A stretch of DNA of 64,000 nt from Sporomusaceae bacterium (GCA_031460455.1 JAVKTQ010000001.1:793697-857696); one strand, 5' to 3'. Shown: positions 36,618 to 45,705, counted from the first letter of the stretch. Numbers and translations are program-made. Notes: a model not told the origin generated them from the letters alone.

Positions 36618-37742
36618 CTAAGCGAGCGTCTTGCGGAACCTTTTGACCGCCAGCGCCAGCACCAGGCTCCCGAGGACGAGCAACGCCAGGATTTGCGGCC
36701 ACAGTATCGCCACCCCCACGCCTTTCAGGAAGATTCCCCGGATAATAACCAGGAAATAGCGCAGGGGATTGAAATAAGTGAAGAACTGTACCACATCCGG
36801 CATATTGGCGATCGGGAACATGAATCCGGACAACAGCACCGCCGGCAGGTAGAAGAAGAAGGTCGACATCATGGCCTGCTGCTGCGTATCCGAGATTGTG
36901 GAGATGACAAGGCCGATGCCGATCGTTGTCATCAGATAAAAGCCGTTGGCCACAAATAGCGTCGTTATGCTGCCCCTGACCGGTATGTCGAACCAAAAGA
37001 CGCTGATTAGGGTAACGAAGATCATATTTACGAATCCGAGGATAATCGACGGCATGGTCTTGCCCAGGATAAATTCTGCCGGCGTGATCGGGGTGACGAC
37101 GATCTGCTCCATCGTCCCCAGCTCTTTCTCGCGGACCACCGACATGCTGGTGAGCAGCAGGGTAACAAGCATCACGATTACCGCGATGACCCCGGGCACG
37201 TAAAAATTGCGGCTGGTCAGGTTCTCGTTGAACCACGCCCTGGCCTGGAGGTTTACCCCTCCAAGTTCCCGACCGGAGCCGCCGACCTGCTTTCGCAAAA
37301 GTTCGATGGCGTCGTTTCGGATGATGTTGCCTGCGTAGCTCATAACGACGCCCGCCGTGTTGGAGTCGGTGCCGTCGACGATGATCTGGACGGCGGCGGT
37401 TCTACCGCTGGCGACATTGCCGCTGAAATCGGCGGGGATGCGAATCACGGCCGACACCTTTCCGTAGTCGATCAGTTCATCTATCTCGCGGTCGCTATGG
37501 ACCATGGCCTTGACTGTGAAATAACCGGAGTGGATAAACCGGTCGACCAAATCGCGGCTTTCCGGCGTCCGGGCCTGGTCATACACGGCAGTGGCCACCT
37601 GCTTCACATCCGTCGTCACGGCGTAGCCGAAAACCATACTCTGGATCAGCGGCATCACCAGGACAATCGCCCGCATCTTCGGGTTGCGGAAGACCTGGAT
37701 GAATTCCTTTTTGATCATGTGCCGCAAACGTTCGAAGGCCAT
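36618..37742 (-). CDS. ABC-2 type permease, second of a pair (YhhJ/YbhR-like)
   Basis: This 374-residue permease has an N-terminal membrane segment, an extracytoplasmic domain of about 150 residues and five C-terminal segments. The stretch VREKELGTMEQIVVTPITPAEFILGK is typical of ABC-2 permeases of the YhfS/YbhR group. It is three bases from the first permease gene and very likely dimerises with it. Its C-terminal membrane region is fused directly to the TolC gene by 37 bases of spacing. Confidence 0.9.
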   Translation of the reverse strand: MAFERLRHMIKKEFIQVFRNPKMRAIVLVMPLIQSMVFGYAVTTDVKQVATAVYDQARTPESRDLVDRFIHSGYFTVKAMVHSDREIDELIDYGKVSAVIRIPADFSGNVASGRTAAVQIIVDGTDSNTAGVVMSYAGNIIRNDAIELLRKQVGGSGRELGGVNLQARAWFNENLTSRNFYVPGVIAVIVMLVTLLLTSMSVVREKELGTMEQIVVTPITPAEFILGKTMPSIILGFVNMIFVTLISVFWFDIPVRGSITTLFVANGFYLMTTIGIGLVISTISDTQQQAMMSTFFFYLPAVLLSGFMFPIANMPDVVQFFTYFNPLRYFLVIIRGIFLKGVGVAILWPQILALLVLGSLVLALAVKRFRKTLA

Positions 37743-37745
37743 AAT

Positions 37746-38879
37746 CTACACCAGCCTTTTCCGGAGCTTGACATTGGCGACCGCGATGAGCACCACGGCA
37801 AACACCAGGAGAATACTTGCCTCGGATATGAGAATCGGGATGCCGGCGCCTTTCAGATAGATGTTCTTCAAGATGGCGACAAAATAGCGGGAAGGCACGA
37901 GGTACGTTATCCCCTGAATCGCCGTCGGCATATTGGCGATAGCGTACATGAAGCCGGACAATAGGAAGGACGGCAGGAAGGTCAGCACCATGGCCAGCTG
38001 ACTGGCGAGAAGCTGCGACCGAGTCACAATACTAATCAGCATCCCCATGGTGAGCGAGCCGGCGAGAAATATCGCCGCCGCCCCGAAGATGAGCGCCGCG
38101 TTGCCCCGCAAAGGAACCTCGAAGAGGTATTGGCCCATCAGCACCGCCAGCAAGACATCCAGCATGCCGATAGCGAAATAGGGCGTCAGTTTTCCCACAA
38201 TTAGCTCCAGCGGCTTCAGCGGCGTGGTGATGAGCTGTTCCATCGTCCCGTTTTCCCATTCGCGGGCGATAGTCAGTGAGGTCAGCAGCGCGGCGATGAC
38301 CATCATGATGACGGCGATGAGTCCGGGGATGATGTAGTTTTTGGCCAGCATGTTTTGGTTGAACCACACCCTCGGCTTGGCTTCCAGGGGCACGACCGCC
38401 GTTTTGGCGCCGCGCTGCTTGGCTGCTTTTATAAGCAGCGAACTCGTATAGCCGTCAGTCACCGCCTGGGCGTAGCCGATGGCGATTGTCGCCGTGTTGG
38501 CGTCGCTGCCGTCGACGATAAGCTGCACATCCGCCGTCTGGCCGCTTTCCAGCCGACGGCCGAAATCGCGGGGCACCACGAGCGCCAATATCGCCTCCCG
38601 CCTGTCGATCGCCTGTTCAATCTCCGCGTAGGAACTTACATACCCGGTCACGCCGAAATACCGGGAGGCCGTGAAGCGGCCGACGAATTCGCGGCTGTCG
38701 CTGGTGCCGCTCTGGTCCCATACCACCAGCGGCACGTTGTCCACATCCAGGCTCAGGGACGACCCGAAGAGGAATATCAGCAGGATGGGCATGGCGATCG
38801 CCATGCCTAAACTGCGCGGATCGCGGATGATGTGGATGAATTCCTTGCGCATTATCGCTACTGCCCGATGGATGTTCAT
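37746..38879 (-). CDS. ABC-2 type permease, first of a pair
   Basis: This 377-residue permease has the same layout as its neighbour: HIIRDPRSLGMAIAMPILLIFLFG near the N-terminus, an external domain and REWENGTMEQLITTPLKPLELIVGK. It follows the ATPase gene by 11 bases. Together with the second permease it forms the membrane part of a drug or toxic-compound exporter. Substrates are unknown. Confidence 0.9.
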   Translation of the reverse strand: MNIHRAVAIMRKEFIHIIRDPRSLGMAIAMPILLIFLFGSSLSLDVDNVPLVVWDQSGTSDSREFVGRFTASRYFGVTGYVSSYAEIEQAIDRREAILALVVPRDFGRRLESGQTADVQLIVDGSDANTATIAIGYAQAVTDGYTSSLLIKAAKQRGAKTAVVPLEAKPRVWFNQNMLAKNYIIPGLIAVIMMVIAALLTSLTIAREWENGTMEQLITTPLKPLELIVGKLTPYFAIGMLDVLLAVLMGQYLFEVPLRGNAALIFGAAAIFLAGSLTMGMLISIVTRSQLLASQLAMVLTFLPSFLLSGFMYAIANMPTAIQGITYLVPSRYFVAILKNIYLKGAGIPILISEASILLVFAVVLIAVANVKLRKRLV

Positions 38880-38890
38880 ATAATCACCGC

Positions 38891-39853
38891 CTAGCGCCCG
38901 GCTGTGCTGTCGCGGGCTTCGATTATCGACACGAACACGTCCTCCAGCGAGGGTCTGATCTTTTCGAGTTTTGTATAAACGGCTTCCCGCTCTTTCAGCG
39001 CGGCGGCGATAACGGGAAGCTCCGCCTGCGCGTCAGCCACCGAGAGGTGCAGCCCGCGCCCGAACAGGGCGGCTTCTTTGATCTCGGGAATCCCGTTTAC
39101 CGCCTGCAGCATCGCGAAAGGATCGGGGCACTCCAGGTTCAGGATATCCGCGCTCATATACTTGGCCTTTAGTTCGTCGGGGGTGCCGATGGCCACCAGC
39201 TCGCCCCGGTAGATCATCGCCAGCCGGTCGCAGTATTCGGCTTCATCCATGTAGTGGGTAGTCACGAAAACGGTGACGCCTTCGGCCGCGAGCTGGTAGA
39301 TCAGGTCCCAGAAGCTGCGGCGGGATATCGGATCGACCCCTGATGTCGGTTCGTCGAGAAAGATCACCGCCGGCCTGTGCAGGAGGGCGCATCCCAGGGC
39401 CAGCCTCTGCCGCCAGCCCCCGGCGAGAACGGAGGTCAGACTGCCCCGATGCTCCTCAAGGCCGGCCATTTTGATTACCCATTGCATGCGGCTCTGTTTT
39501 TCGGCCGCGGGAATCTGATAAATGCCACTGTAAAAGTCGATATTTTCCTCTACCGTAAGGTCTTCGTAAAGGGAAAACTTCTGCGACATGTAGCCGATAT
39601 GGGCTTTGATCTGCTCCGCCTCTTTGAACACGTCGAAACCGATTACCTCGGCTTTTCCGGCCGTGGGAGCGATGATGCCGCACAACATCCTGATAGTGGT
39701 CGACTTCCCGGCGCCGTTCGGCCCGAGGAAACCGAATATTTCTCCCCGCTTGACCTGGAAAGACACCTTATTTACCGCCTGGAAACTGCCGAACGACTTT
39801 TCCAGGTTTTCTACCGTGACCGCGTATTCAGTAACTTCCGTATTAGCAGGCAT
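38891..39853 (-). CDS. ABC-2 exporter ATPase, second of two
   Basis: This 320-residue protein has one ATPase domain: Walker A GPNGAGKSTTIRM, Q-loop YMSQKFSLYEDLTVEENI, a degenerate signature (LAGGWRQRLALG, Trp for Gln), Walker B VIFLDEPTSGVD and a His switch TTHYMDEAEYCDR. The C-terminal extension (about residues 230-320) is of the YbhF type. ATG 39853 is preferred (AAGGGAAG before it); GTG 39862 is in frame. Its start overlaps the preceding ATPase gene. Confidence 0.9.
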   Translation of the reverse strand: MPANTEVTEYAVTVENLEKSFGSFQAVNKVSFQVKRGEIFGFLGPNGAGKSTTIRMLCGIIAPTAGKAEVIGFDVFKEAEQIKAHIGYMSQKFSLYEDLTVEENIDFYSGIYQIPAAEKQSRMQWVIKMAGLEEHRGSLTSVLAGGWRQRLALGCALLHRPAVIFLDEPTSGVDPISRRSFWDLIYQLAAEGVTVFVTTHYMDEAEYCDRLAMIYRGELVAIGTPDELKAKYMSADILNLECPDPFAMLQAVNGIPEIKEAALFGRGLHLSVADAQAELPVIAAALKEREAVYTKLEKIRPSLEDVFVSIIEARDSTAGR

Positions 39854-40784
39854 TGGCGCCACTTCCCTTTACAGGCGTTATCATCGAGATGAAGACGTCT
39901 TCCAGCGACGGGACGACGATTTCCGTCTCCGCCTGCACGCCCCCGCTTGCCAGCGTTTTTTCGACCGCCCGTAGAGCCTGCGTCGGCTCGCCGTTCAACA
40001 CCACATGGATTTTTGCGCCGAATAATCCCGACGATACCGGGGCCAATTCGTCCGTCAATCTGGCTAGAACCTGTCGTGGCTCGCGGCAGCGCACCTCGAC
40101 GAGAACACCGTGCATGCCTGCCTTGACCTCGTCCGGGGTGCCGGACATTATCAGCCGTCCCTGATGCAGCAGGCCGATCCTGGCGCACCGTTCGGCCTCG
40201 TCGAGATAAGCGGTGGAAACGAAGATGGTGACCTTCTCGGCCAGCAGCCGGTACAGGATTCGCCAGAAGTCCCGCCGCGACAGAGGGTCGACGCCGTTGG
40301 TGGGTTCGTCCAGCAGCAGCACCTTGGGGGTGTGAATGAGGGCGCAGGCCAGCGCCAGTTTCTGTTTCATGCCGCCGGACAGGTTCCGGGCCAGGCGATC
40401 GCGGAACGGCGTCATATTGCTGAACGCCAGCAGTTCGGGAACTTTCTCCTGCCTGACTTGCCGCGGCACGTTGTAAAGGTCGGCGTAAAAGTTGATATTC
40501 TCCTCAACGGTCAGATCCAGATACAGCCCGAAACGCTGGGGCATATAGCTTATGTGGTTTTTCAGCTCTTCCGAATCTTTGACCGTATCACAGCCGTACA
40601 CGGAGGCCCCGCCGGCCGTTGGGGCCATCAGCCCGGCAAGGAGGCGCATCACCGTAGTCTTGCCGGCGCCGTCCGGCCCCACCAGCCCGAAGACTTCGCC
40701 TTCTTTGACGGATAGGCTTAGGTTATCCACGGCTGTGTTAGCGCCGAATTTGCGGGTTAGGCCAACTGTACTGATGGCATCCAT
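39843..40784 (-). CDS. ABC-2 exporter ATPase, first of two
   Basis: This 313-residue ATPase has Walker A GPDGAGKTTVMRL (Asp for Asn), signature NLSGGMKQKLALA, Walker B VLLLDEPTNGVD and the YbhF-like C-terminal extension. YbhF normally has two ATPase domains in one chain; here they are two separate genes that overlap by 11 bases, so the split pair probably acts as a heterodimer. It starts two bases after the adaptor gene. Confidence 0.9.
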   Translation of the reverse strand: MDAISTVGLTRKFGANTAVDNLSLSVKEGEVFGLVGPDGAGKTTVMRLLAGLMAPTAGGASVYGCDTVKDSEELKNHISYMPQRFGLYLDLTVEENINFYADLYNVPRQVRQEKVPELLAFSNMTPFRDRLARNLSGGMKQKLALACALIHTPKVLLLDEPTNGVDPLSRRDFWRILYRLLAEKVTIFVSTAYLDEAERCARIGLLHQGRLIMSGTPDEVKAGMHGVLVEVRCREPRQVLARLTDELAPVSSGLFGAKIHVVLNGEPTQALRAVEKTLASGGVQAETEIVVPSLEDVFISMITPVKGSGANAC

Positions 40785-40786
40785 GG

Positions 40787-41779
40787 CTACTGGCCACCCA
40801 GCTTAATGACCGCATCTGCGGGCATCCCTGGTTTCAACTCGCGCGCCTGATTTTCGATCATGACCTTGATGCGATAGACTAGCTTCACCCGTTCTTCTGC
40901 TGTCTGGATATTTTTTGGGGTGAATTCGGCTTCGGAAGCGATAAAACCGATGGAGCCGTTGTAGGTTTTGCCGGGATATGTATCGGTGGTAACCGCTACT
41001 TTCTGGCCGAGCTTCACTCTGCCGAGGTCGGTCTCGGCGATATAGGCTTTGAGCCATACCTGGTCAAGCTCGCCGATCGTCACCACCGGCGTTCCGGGGG
41101 CGACGTATTCGCCCGGTTCGATGTTCTTCGAAAGCACCACTCCGTTGATGGGAGCGGCAATCTGCGCATAAGCCAGCCGTGTCTGCGCCAGCTTCAGCTG
41201 CTGCTTGGCCTGCTCGACCCGGGCTGCAGCCAGCTCGATCTCTTCCTGCCGCGGCCCCTCTGCCACCAGGCTGAGCTGCTGGGCAACCTGATCAGCGCGG
41301 GCGCTCGCCGTCGCAAACGCGGTCTGACTCCGGTCCCTGTCCTGGGCCGATATCGCACTTTGGGCAAAAAGCTGCTGCATGCGACGGTACTCGGCTGCGG
41401 CGTTTTGCCTATCAGCCTCGGCGCTCCTGAGCGCCGCCTGCGCCGCCGAAATATCCTGGGGCCGCGAACCGTTGGCAAGCTGCGTCAATGTGGCCTGGGC
41501 CGCCAGCAATTGGGCCTTGGCATTGGCAACATCGAGTTCGAGATCCGCGGTCTCCAGACTCGCTATCGGTTGTCCCTTCTTTACGCTTTCGCCTTCATCG
41601 ACCATCCGCTGCGCGACGTGGCCGGCAATCTTGAACCCCGCGCCTACTGTGGTTGTTTCGATATTGCCTGATACCTTGACTTGATTGGGATCTACCTGCT
41701 TTTTGGCGTAGAGCGAATATCCGCCAACGGCTAAAGCGATTACCAGCACGGGGATGAGTATCCTAACCCTTTTTTTCAT
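40787..41779 (-). CDS. HlyD/EmrA-type membrane fusion protein (YbhG/YhiI-like)
   Basis: This 330-residue adaptor has an N-terminal anchor (ILIPVLVIALAVGGYSLYA), lipoyl-like motifs (MVDEGESVKKGQPIASLETA), a long coiled-coil hairpin (residues about 90-200, with many AQA and QLA heptads) and a C-terminal beta-barrel. The start is ATG 41779 after GGAGGGAAGG. As first gene of the exporter operon it lies 44 bases downstream of a palindromic TetR-type operator. Confidence 0.92.
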   Translation of the reverse strand: MKKRVRILIPVLVIALAVGGYSLYAKKQVDPNQVKVSGNIETTTVGAGFKIAGHVAQRMVDEGESVKKGQPIASLETADLELDVANAKAQLLAAQATLTQLANGSRPQDISAAQAALRSAEADRQNAAAEYRRMQQLFAQSAISAQDRDRSQTAFATASARADQVAQQLSLVAEGPRQEEIELAAARVEQAKQQLKLAQTRLAYAQIAAPINGVVLSKNIEPGEYVAPGTPVVTIGELDQVWLKAYIAETDLGRVKLGQKVAVTTDTYPGKTYNGSIGFIASEAEFTPKNIQTAEERVKLVYRIKVMIENQARELKPGMPADAVIKLGGQ

Positions 41780-41822
41780 GGCCTTCCCTCCACACTTCAT
41801 ATTCTGTATGGGTCTATCGTCT

Positions 41823-41842
41823 ATGTGAATATTAATTCACAT
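41823..41842. promoter_or_regulatory. TetR operator ahead of the exporter operon
   Basis: ATGTGAAT-ATTA-ATTCACAT is a perfect 8-4-8 palindrome between the TetR gene and the HlyD gene. Its core GTGAAT-N4-ATTCAC is repeated at 42465-42480 upstream of the TetR gene. Confidence 0.75.
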
Positions 41843-41858
41843 GTGTTGTAAAAAAATT

Positions 41859-42443
41859 TCATTTCCCGATACCGCGGGCGTATACGTCCCATAACGGCTT
41901 TTTGAAAGCATCCACCGAATTGTCTCCTGCCTGGTTTAGGATGATCAGCGGTTGAATCATGCCGACGAACAGCAGCGCCGCCGACATCGGGTCAATCGCC
42001 GCTGCGATTTCGCCCTGAGGCTGTCCTTTAGCAATTATATTCCTGACTTCGGCCACGTAGGACGCGATAACGGAAATCATCCGTTGTTTCAGAGCCGGAT
42101 TCCTATTGCCCGCCAGCAGTGAGAACATGATCAACGGGATGGCCGGCTGAGTTCTTAAAAAATCGGTATGCAATTTATACAGCAGCTCCAGCTTTTCCAC
42201 CGCAGCCTTGCCGCCGGCGACCCTGGCGACATTGGCCTGCAGCGACCGGTCGACGAAGTCGACCAGACATTCGATAATGTCCTCCTTGCCGCCAAAATGG
42301 CGGTATATGGCGGAAGGAACCAAATTTATCGCCGCAGCGATATCGGCCACGCTGAGATTGTCCAGTCCTTTTTCCTCGATAAGCTTAAGTGATGCGGTAA
42401 TTATCTCATCCCGCCTTGTTTCCGTAGCTTTTTTCTCGGTCAC
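41859..42443 (-). CDS. TetR/AcrR-family transcriptional regulator
   Basis: This 194-residue repressor has an N-terminal helix-turn-helix (ITASLKLIEEKGLDNLSVADIAAAINLVPSAIYRHFGG begins near residue 15) and a C-terminal ligand domain of helices. The start is GTG 42443, with AGGAG eight bases before; the ATG 18 bases upstream has no such site and lies in the operator region. It is read before the exporter on the same strand. The two matching palindromes imply that it represses itself and the exporter. Confidence 0.9.
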   Translation of the reverse strand: MTEKKATETRRDEIITASLKLIEEKGLDNLSVADIAAAINLVPSAIYRHFGGKEDIIECLVDFVDRSLQANVARVAGGKAAVEKLELLYKLHTDFLRTQPAIPLIMFSLLAGNRNPALKQRMISVIASYVAEVRNIIAKGQPQGEIAAAIDPMSAALLFVGMIQPLIILNQAGDNSVDAFKKPLWDVYARGIGK

Positions 42444-42464
42444 TTTTGCAGCTCCTGTCATATT

Positions 42465-42480
42465 GTGAATGATGATTCAC
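42465..42480. promoter_or_regulatory. TetR operator ahead of its own gene
   Basis: GTGAAT-GATG-ATTCAC has the same half-sites and spacing as the operator at 41823-41842, and lies 21 bases before the regulator's GTG. Confidence 0.72.
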
Positions 42481-42640
42481 TTTCAGTTTAGCACTATTTT
42501 CCCTTCCCGTCAACCGACTCTTTTACGGAGATCTCATCCCCTGACGGCGGGTTGCCGTCGCAGCGGCACATACTCTCCCCGAGCAAGCGTGAGCAATAGC
42601 CGGCCAGACCGGTAATTCCTCCGTTTCTTTTCGCTAAAAT

Positions 42641-42686
42641 TTGACAATCTTTGAATTTTATTTGAAATATTAAATGAAATTCAAAG
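42641..42686 (+). promoter_or_regulatory. Promoter and putative autoregulatory site of the response regulator
   Basis: TTGACA (42641-42646) is followed 17 bases later by the weak -10 GAAATA. The same stretch has TTTGAA direct repeats 11 bases apart (42650 and 42661), as OmpR-type proteins bind, and a 10-base inverted repeat CTTTGAATTT/AAATTCAAAG (42649-42686). Confidence 0.45.
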
Positions 42687-42765
42687 AATAATCTTCTAAA
42701 ATGTAGTTAGTGAAAAGTTTTGCAAATCTACGCAAAAAACAATACTGTTTCGCACGAGGTATTCT

Positions 42766-43425
42766 ATGAAGCTGCTGTTAGTCGAAGACAACCGCAAACT
42801 GGTCGATGCCCTCGGTCATGTTTTAAAAACGAACGGCTATACGGTCGATTGCGCGCAGGACGGAGAAACCGGCTTAGAAATGGCTGTAAGCGGCGTGTAC
42901 GACATCATAATCCTCGACCGCATGCTGCCGCGTATGGACGGCATGGCCTTTTTGGAGGAATTCCGCGGTCTCGGGTATCATACCCCCATTCTCATCCTGA
43001 CAGCGAAGGACGCCCCCAAGGAACGGGTCGAGGGCCTGGACGCCGGCGCCGACGATTATCTGATCAAGCCCTTCTTCACCGAGGAACTGCTGGCCAGGCT
43101 GCGCGCCCTGACGAGAAGGAAAGGCAAAGACCTTGTGGGCGACACCATCTCTATTGACGGGCTGACGCTCAAACCTCTGCTTGGCGAAGTAACCAAAGGC
43201 AGCGAAACGATTCACCTGACCGTTAAAGAGTCGCTACTGCTCGAACTGCTTATGCGCAACCACGGCCAGGTGGTTCCCAAGGAGCGGATAATGGAAAAGG
43301 TATGGGGCTACAACGTCGACACCGACATCGCCAGCGTCGACCTGTACATCTATTACCTGCGCAAGAAGCTCCAGATCCCCAACATCAAGACGGTTCGAGG
43401 GGTAGGCTACTACTTCCATGGGTAA
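42766..43425 (+). CDS. OmpR/PhoB-family response regulator
   Basis: This 219-residue regulator has a receiver domain (acid pocket VEDN, phospho-Asp in IIILDRMLPRMDG, Lys in LIKPF) and a C-terminal winged helix (LLELLMRNHGQVVPKERIMEKVWG). The kinase gene begins inside its last codons (eight-base overlap), so the pair is translationally coupled. Possible self-regulation is indicated by repeats upstream of its start. Confidence 0.95.
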   Translation: MKLLLVEDNRKLVDALGHVLKTNGYTVDCAQDGETGLEMAVSGVYDIIILDRMLPRMDGMAFLEEFRGLGYHTPILILTAKDAPKERVEGLDAGADDYLIKPFFTEELLARLRALTRRKGKDLVGDTISIDGLTLKPLLGEVTKGSETIHLTVKESLLLELLMRNHGQVVPKERIMEKVWGYNVDTDIASVDLYIYYLRKKLQIPNIKTVRGVGYYFHG

Positions 43426-44725
43426 CAGCCTTATCAACAAGCTGCATCGCCAGCTGACTCTCGTCAATGTTACGGTCATCCTGCTGCTGTTTCTCATCCT
43501 CGTCGTCGGCGCCTATTTTTTCTTCCGGCACGATATGAACAGGCGAAACGATGCTCTTGCCGGCCGGCTGGTGACAGACATAAAGAGTGGTCAATTGACC
43601 GACCTGCCGAAGTTCAAAAGCGCCATGCCCGGTCCCCATCCCCCGCCGCCGGCAGGACCTCCCGGTCAACCGCTAGCTTTTCCGCCCGGGCCGCCCCCCC
43701 CTATGCACAACTTCTTTTTCCTCAAAACCTCCCCGGCCGGCTCCGTCACTTTCCAGTCGTCCGGGCAGCCGTTCGAGGGCAAGCAACTGGAAGCCCTTGC
43801 CGCAAGAGTCCTCGACGACTCCCAAGCACAGGGAACCATAGCTTTCGGCCAGGAGCAGTACACCTATTACAAATCGCCGCTGGAAAATGAGGCCGGTACG
43901 CTGATCCTCTTCTACGATATGGGGCAGGATCTGGATATGCTGCGCATTCTGCTCACCTCCCTGATAGTTGTCGGCGCCAACTGTTTGCTGCTGTCGTTCG
44001 CCGCCAGCTTCTATATGGCCCGGCGGGCGATCGTGCCCATCAAGGCGGCCTGGCGGCAGCAAACCGATTTCTTGTCCGACGCCTCCCACGAATTGCGCAC
44101 CCCGCTCGCCGTCATTCAAACTAACCTCGACGTCGTGCTCAACAACAGCGGCGAGACGGTGGCCAGCCAGCATAAATGGCTGACCAATATCCGCGAAGAG
44201 TCCATCCATATGGCCAAATTGGTCGACTCTCTCCTGTTCCTCGCCCGGGCCGACTCCAACCAGCAACTTCTCGACCTACGGCCTTTCCCCCTGGGCAATT
44301 CGCTGCTACGGGCCGCTGGGCCGTTCGAACCCCTCGCCGCCGCCAAAGGGGTCACCCTCAAATACGCGGTCGACGGCACCTTCAACGGGTATGGGGACGA
44401 AGCGCGCATCAAGCAGGTCATCGGCATCCTGCTCGACAACGCCCTCCGGCACACGCCGGCCGGCGGCGAAGTGAAGGTGGCGTTGGCTAAATACGGCCCG
44501 AAAGCGGTGCTGACCGTCACCGATACCGGTGAAGGGATCGGCCCCGAATACCACGACAAAATCTTCGACCGCTTCTTCCAGGTCGACCGGTCCCGCAACG
44601 ACAGCGGGACCGGTCTAGGGCTGGCGATCGCCAAATGGATCGTCGAAAGCCACGGGGGAACGATCGAAGTCAGCAGCGTCCCCGGCAAGGGCGCCTCCTT
44701 CGTCGTCGGGCTGCCGTGGAAATGA
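43418..44725 (+). CDS. Sensor histidine kinase with proline-rich external loop
   Basis: This 435-residue kinase has two membrane segments (about residues 17-36 and 170-198), an external sensor region, a DHp domain (FLSDASHELRTPLAVIQTN) and a catalytic domain (N box LLDNALRHTP, G box DTGEGIG, GTGLGLAIAKWI). Residues 70-97 are rich in Pro, Gly, Met and His. No HAMP domain is obvious. The signal is unknown. Confidence 0.93.
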   Translation: MGNSLINKLHRQLTLVNVTVILLLFLILVVGAYFFFRHDMNRRNDALAGRLVTDIKSGQLTDLPKFKSAMPGPHPPPPAGPPGQPLAFPPGPPPPMHNFFFLKTSPAGSVTFQSSGQPFEGKQLEALAARVLDDSQAQGTIAFGQEQYTYYKSPLENEAGTLILFYDMGQDLDMLRILLTSLIVVGANCLLLSFAASFYMARRAIVPIKAAWRQQTDFLSDASHELRTPLAVIQTNLDVVLNNSGETVASQHKWLTNIREESIHMAKLVDSLLFLARADSNQQLLDLRPFPLGNSLLRAAGPFEPLAAAKGVTLKYAVDGTFNGYGDEARIKQVIGILLDNALRHTPAGGEVKVALAKYGPKAVLTVTDTGEGIGPEYHDKIFDRFFQVDRSRNDSGTGLGLAIAKWIVESHGGTIEVSSVPGKGASFVVGLPWK

Positions 44726-44764
44726 ACAACGGCAATTCCCAACAACTTCATTTCCGCCGTGCTA

Positions 44765-44800
44765 AAAAGAAGGGCTGCATAATAGTGCAGCCCTTCTTTT
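44765..44800 (+). terminator. Terminator of the two-component operon
   Basis: AAAAGAAGGGCTGCA and its complement enclose TAATAG and end in a T run, 40 bases past the kinase stop. The rest up to 44975 has no gene. A structured G+C-rich block (44829-44882, GGCTATGG pairing with CCATGCC) is present, with no known class assigned. Confidence 0.9.
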
Positions 44801-44975
44801 GCACAAATAACAGTCAGGCAGAAATTATTGGCTATGGGCCGCCAGCAGGCGCGGCAAGCGGACAGTCCGCCATGCCATAACCTTCCTCGCCTAGCCAGAC
44901 AGGATACGCACAAGAAAAAGCGAATTATTGCACCATGAGTCAGTTTACATAAATCATAAGAATGGCAGGTGCACA

Positions 44976-45644
44976 ATGATAAAACAAATCCTGAAAAACA
45001 AACTGCTCCCGCTTCTGCTCATGATTTCCCTGCTCACGACATCTTTCGGCGGCGCTTTCGCCCTCCCGGCCGCGGCGGCCGACGCGGAGACGGTCCGGGA
45101 CGAGGGCGCGAATCACGGCTTACTGGCGGCCATCGCCGCAGTGGGCCTGATCGCGGCCCTTTCCAGCGGCGGCTCGTCCGACAGCGGCTCGGCCCCCAGT
45201 AAGGAGACCGGCTCGGGGCAGGGTTCCGGTTCGGGCTCAAGTCAGGGCGGCAGCACCAGCGCAACCGCCGATGAACAGCAGGCGTTCGCGCTGCTTAACC
45301 GGGATCGGGCCGCCAACGGCCTGCCGGCGCTGAAGGCCAACTCCCAGTTGACTCAACTGGCGCGAAACTACGCCCAGGACATGATCAGTCGCGGCTTCTT
45401 CTCCCACTACAACCCCGAGGGCCAGTCACCGTTCGACCGCATGAGGCAGGCGGGGATCAGCTACAACTACGCCGGCGAGAATCTGGCGGTCAATAGCGGC
45501 GTCGCCGCCGCCGAGGCCGCATTCATGAACAGTTCCGGGCACCGCGCCAACATCCTCAGTCCCAGCTTCACCGAAGTCGGCATCGGCGTGGCCCGCAACG
45601 CCAGCGGCCAAGTGTATGTAGTACAGGAGTTCATCGGCAGATAA
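44976..45644 (+). CDS. Secreted CAP-domain (SCP/PR1) protein
   Basis: This 222-residue protein has a signal peptide (LLPLLLMISLLTTSFGGAFA), a second hydrophobic stretch (GLLAAIAAVGLIAAL), a Ser/Gly-rich linker (about residues 65-96) and a C-terminal CAP domain (residues 100-222: ALLNRDRAANGLPALK, FFSHYNPEGQSPFDR, YAGENLAVNSG, SSGHRANILSPSFTEVGIG, YVVQEFIG). Family members in spore formers include YkwD and SafA-like proteins. Start ATG 44976 is the one with GGCAGGTG before it. Confidence 0.9.
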   Translation: MIKQILKNKLLPLLLMISLLTTSFGGAFALPAAAADAETVRDEGANHGLLAAIAAVGLIAALSSGGSSDSGSAPSKETGSGQGSGSGSSQGGSTSATADEQQAFALLNRDRAANGLPALKANSQLTQLARNYAQDMISRGFFSHYNPEGQSPFDRMRQAGISYNYAGENLAVNSGVAAAEAAFMNSSGHRANILSPSFTEVGIGVARNASGQVYVVQEFIGR

Positions 45645-45662
45645 GCTGCCTGCGGCAATATA

Positions 45663-45698
45663 AAGGCCCTGCGGCCCAGACCGGGACCGCAGGGCCTT
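45663..45698. terminator. Bidirectional terminator between CAP gene and glycosyltransferase
   Basis: AAGGCCCTGCGG and its complement pair across a short loop; both sides are T- or A-rich and the flanking genes converge. Confidence 0.88.
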
Positions 45699-45705
45699 AT
45701 TCCTT

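Noticed and set aside
44829..44882. The structured block before the CAP gene as a known riboswitch
   Set aside because: It can fold, but the order of bases does not match any riboswitch consensus I could recall.
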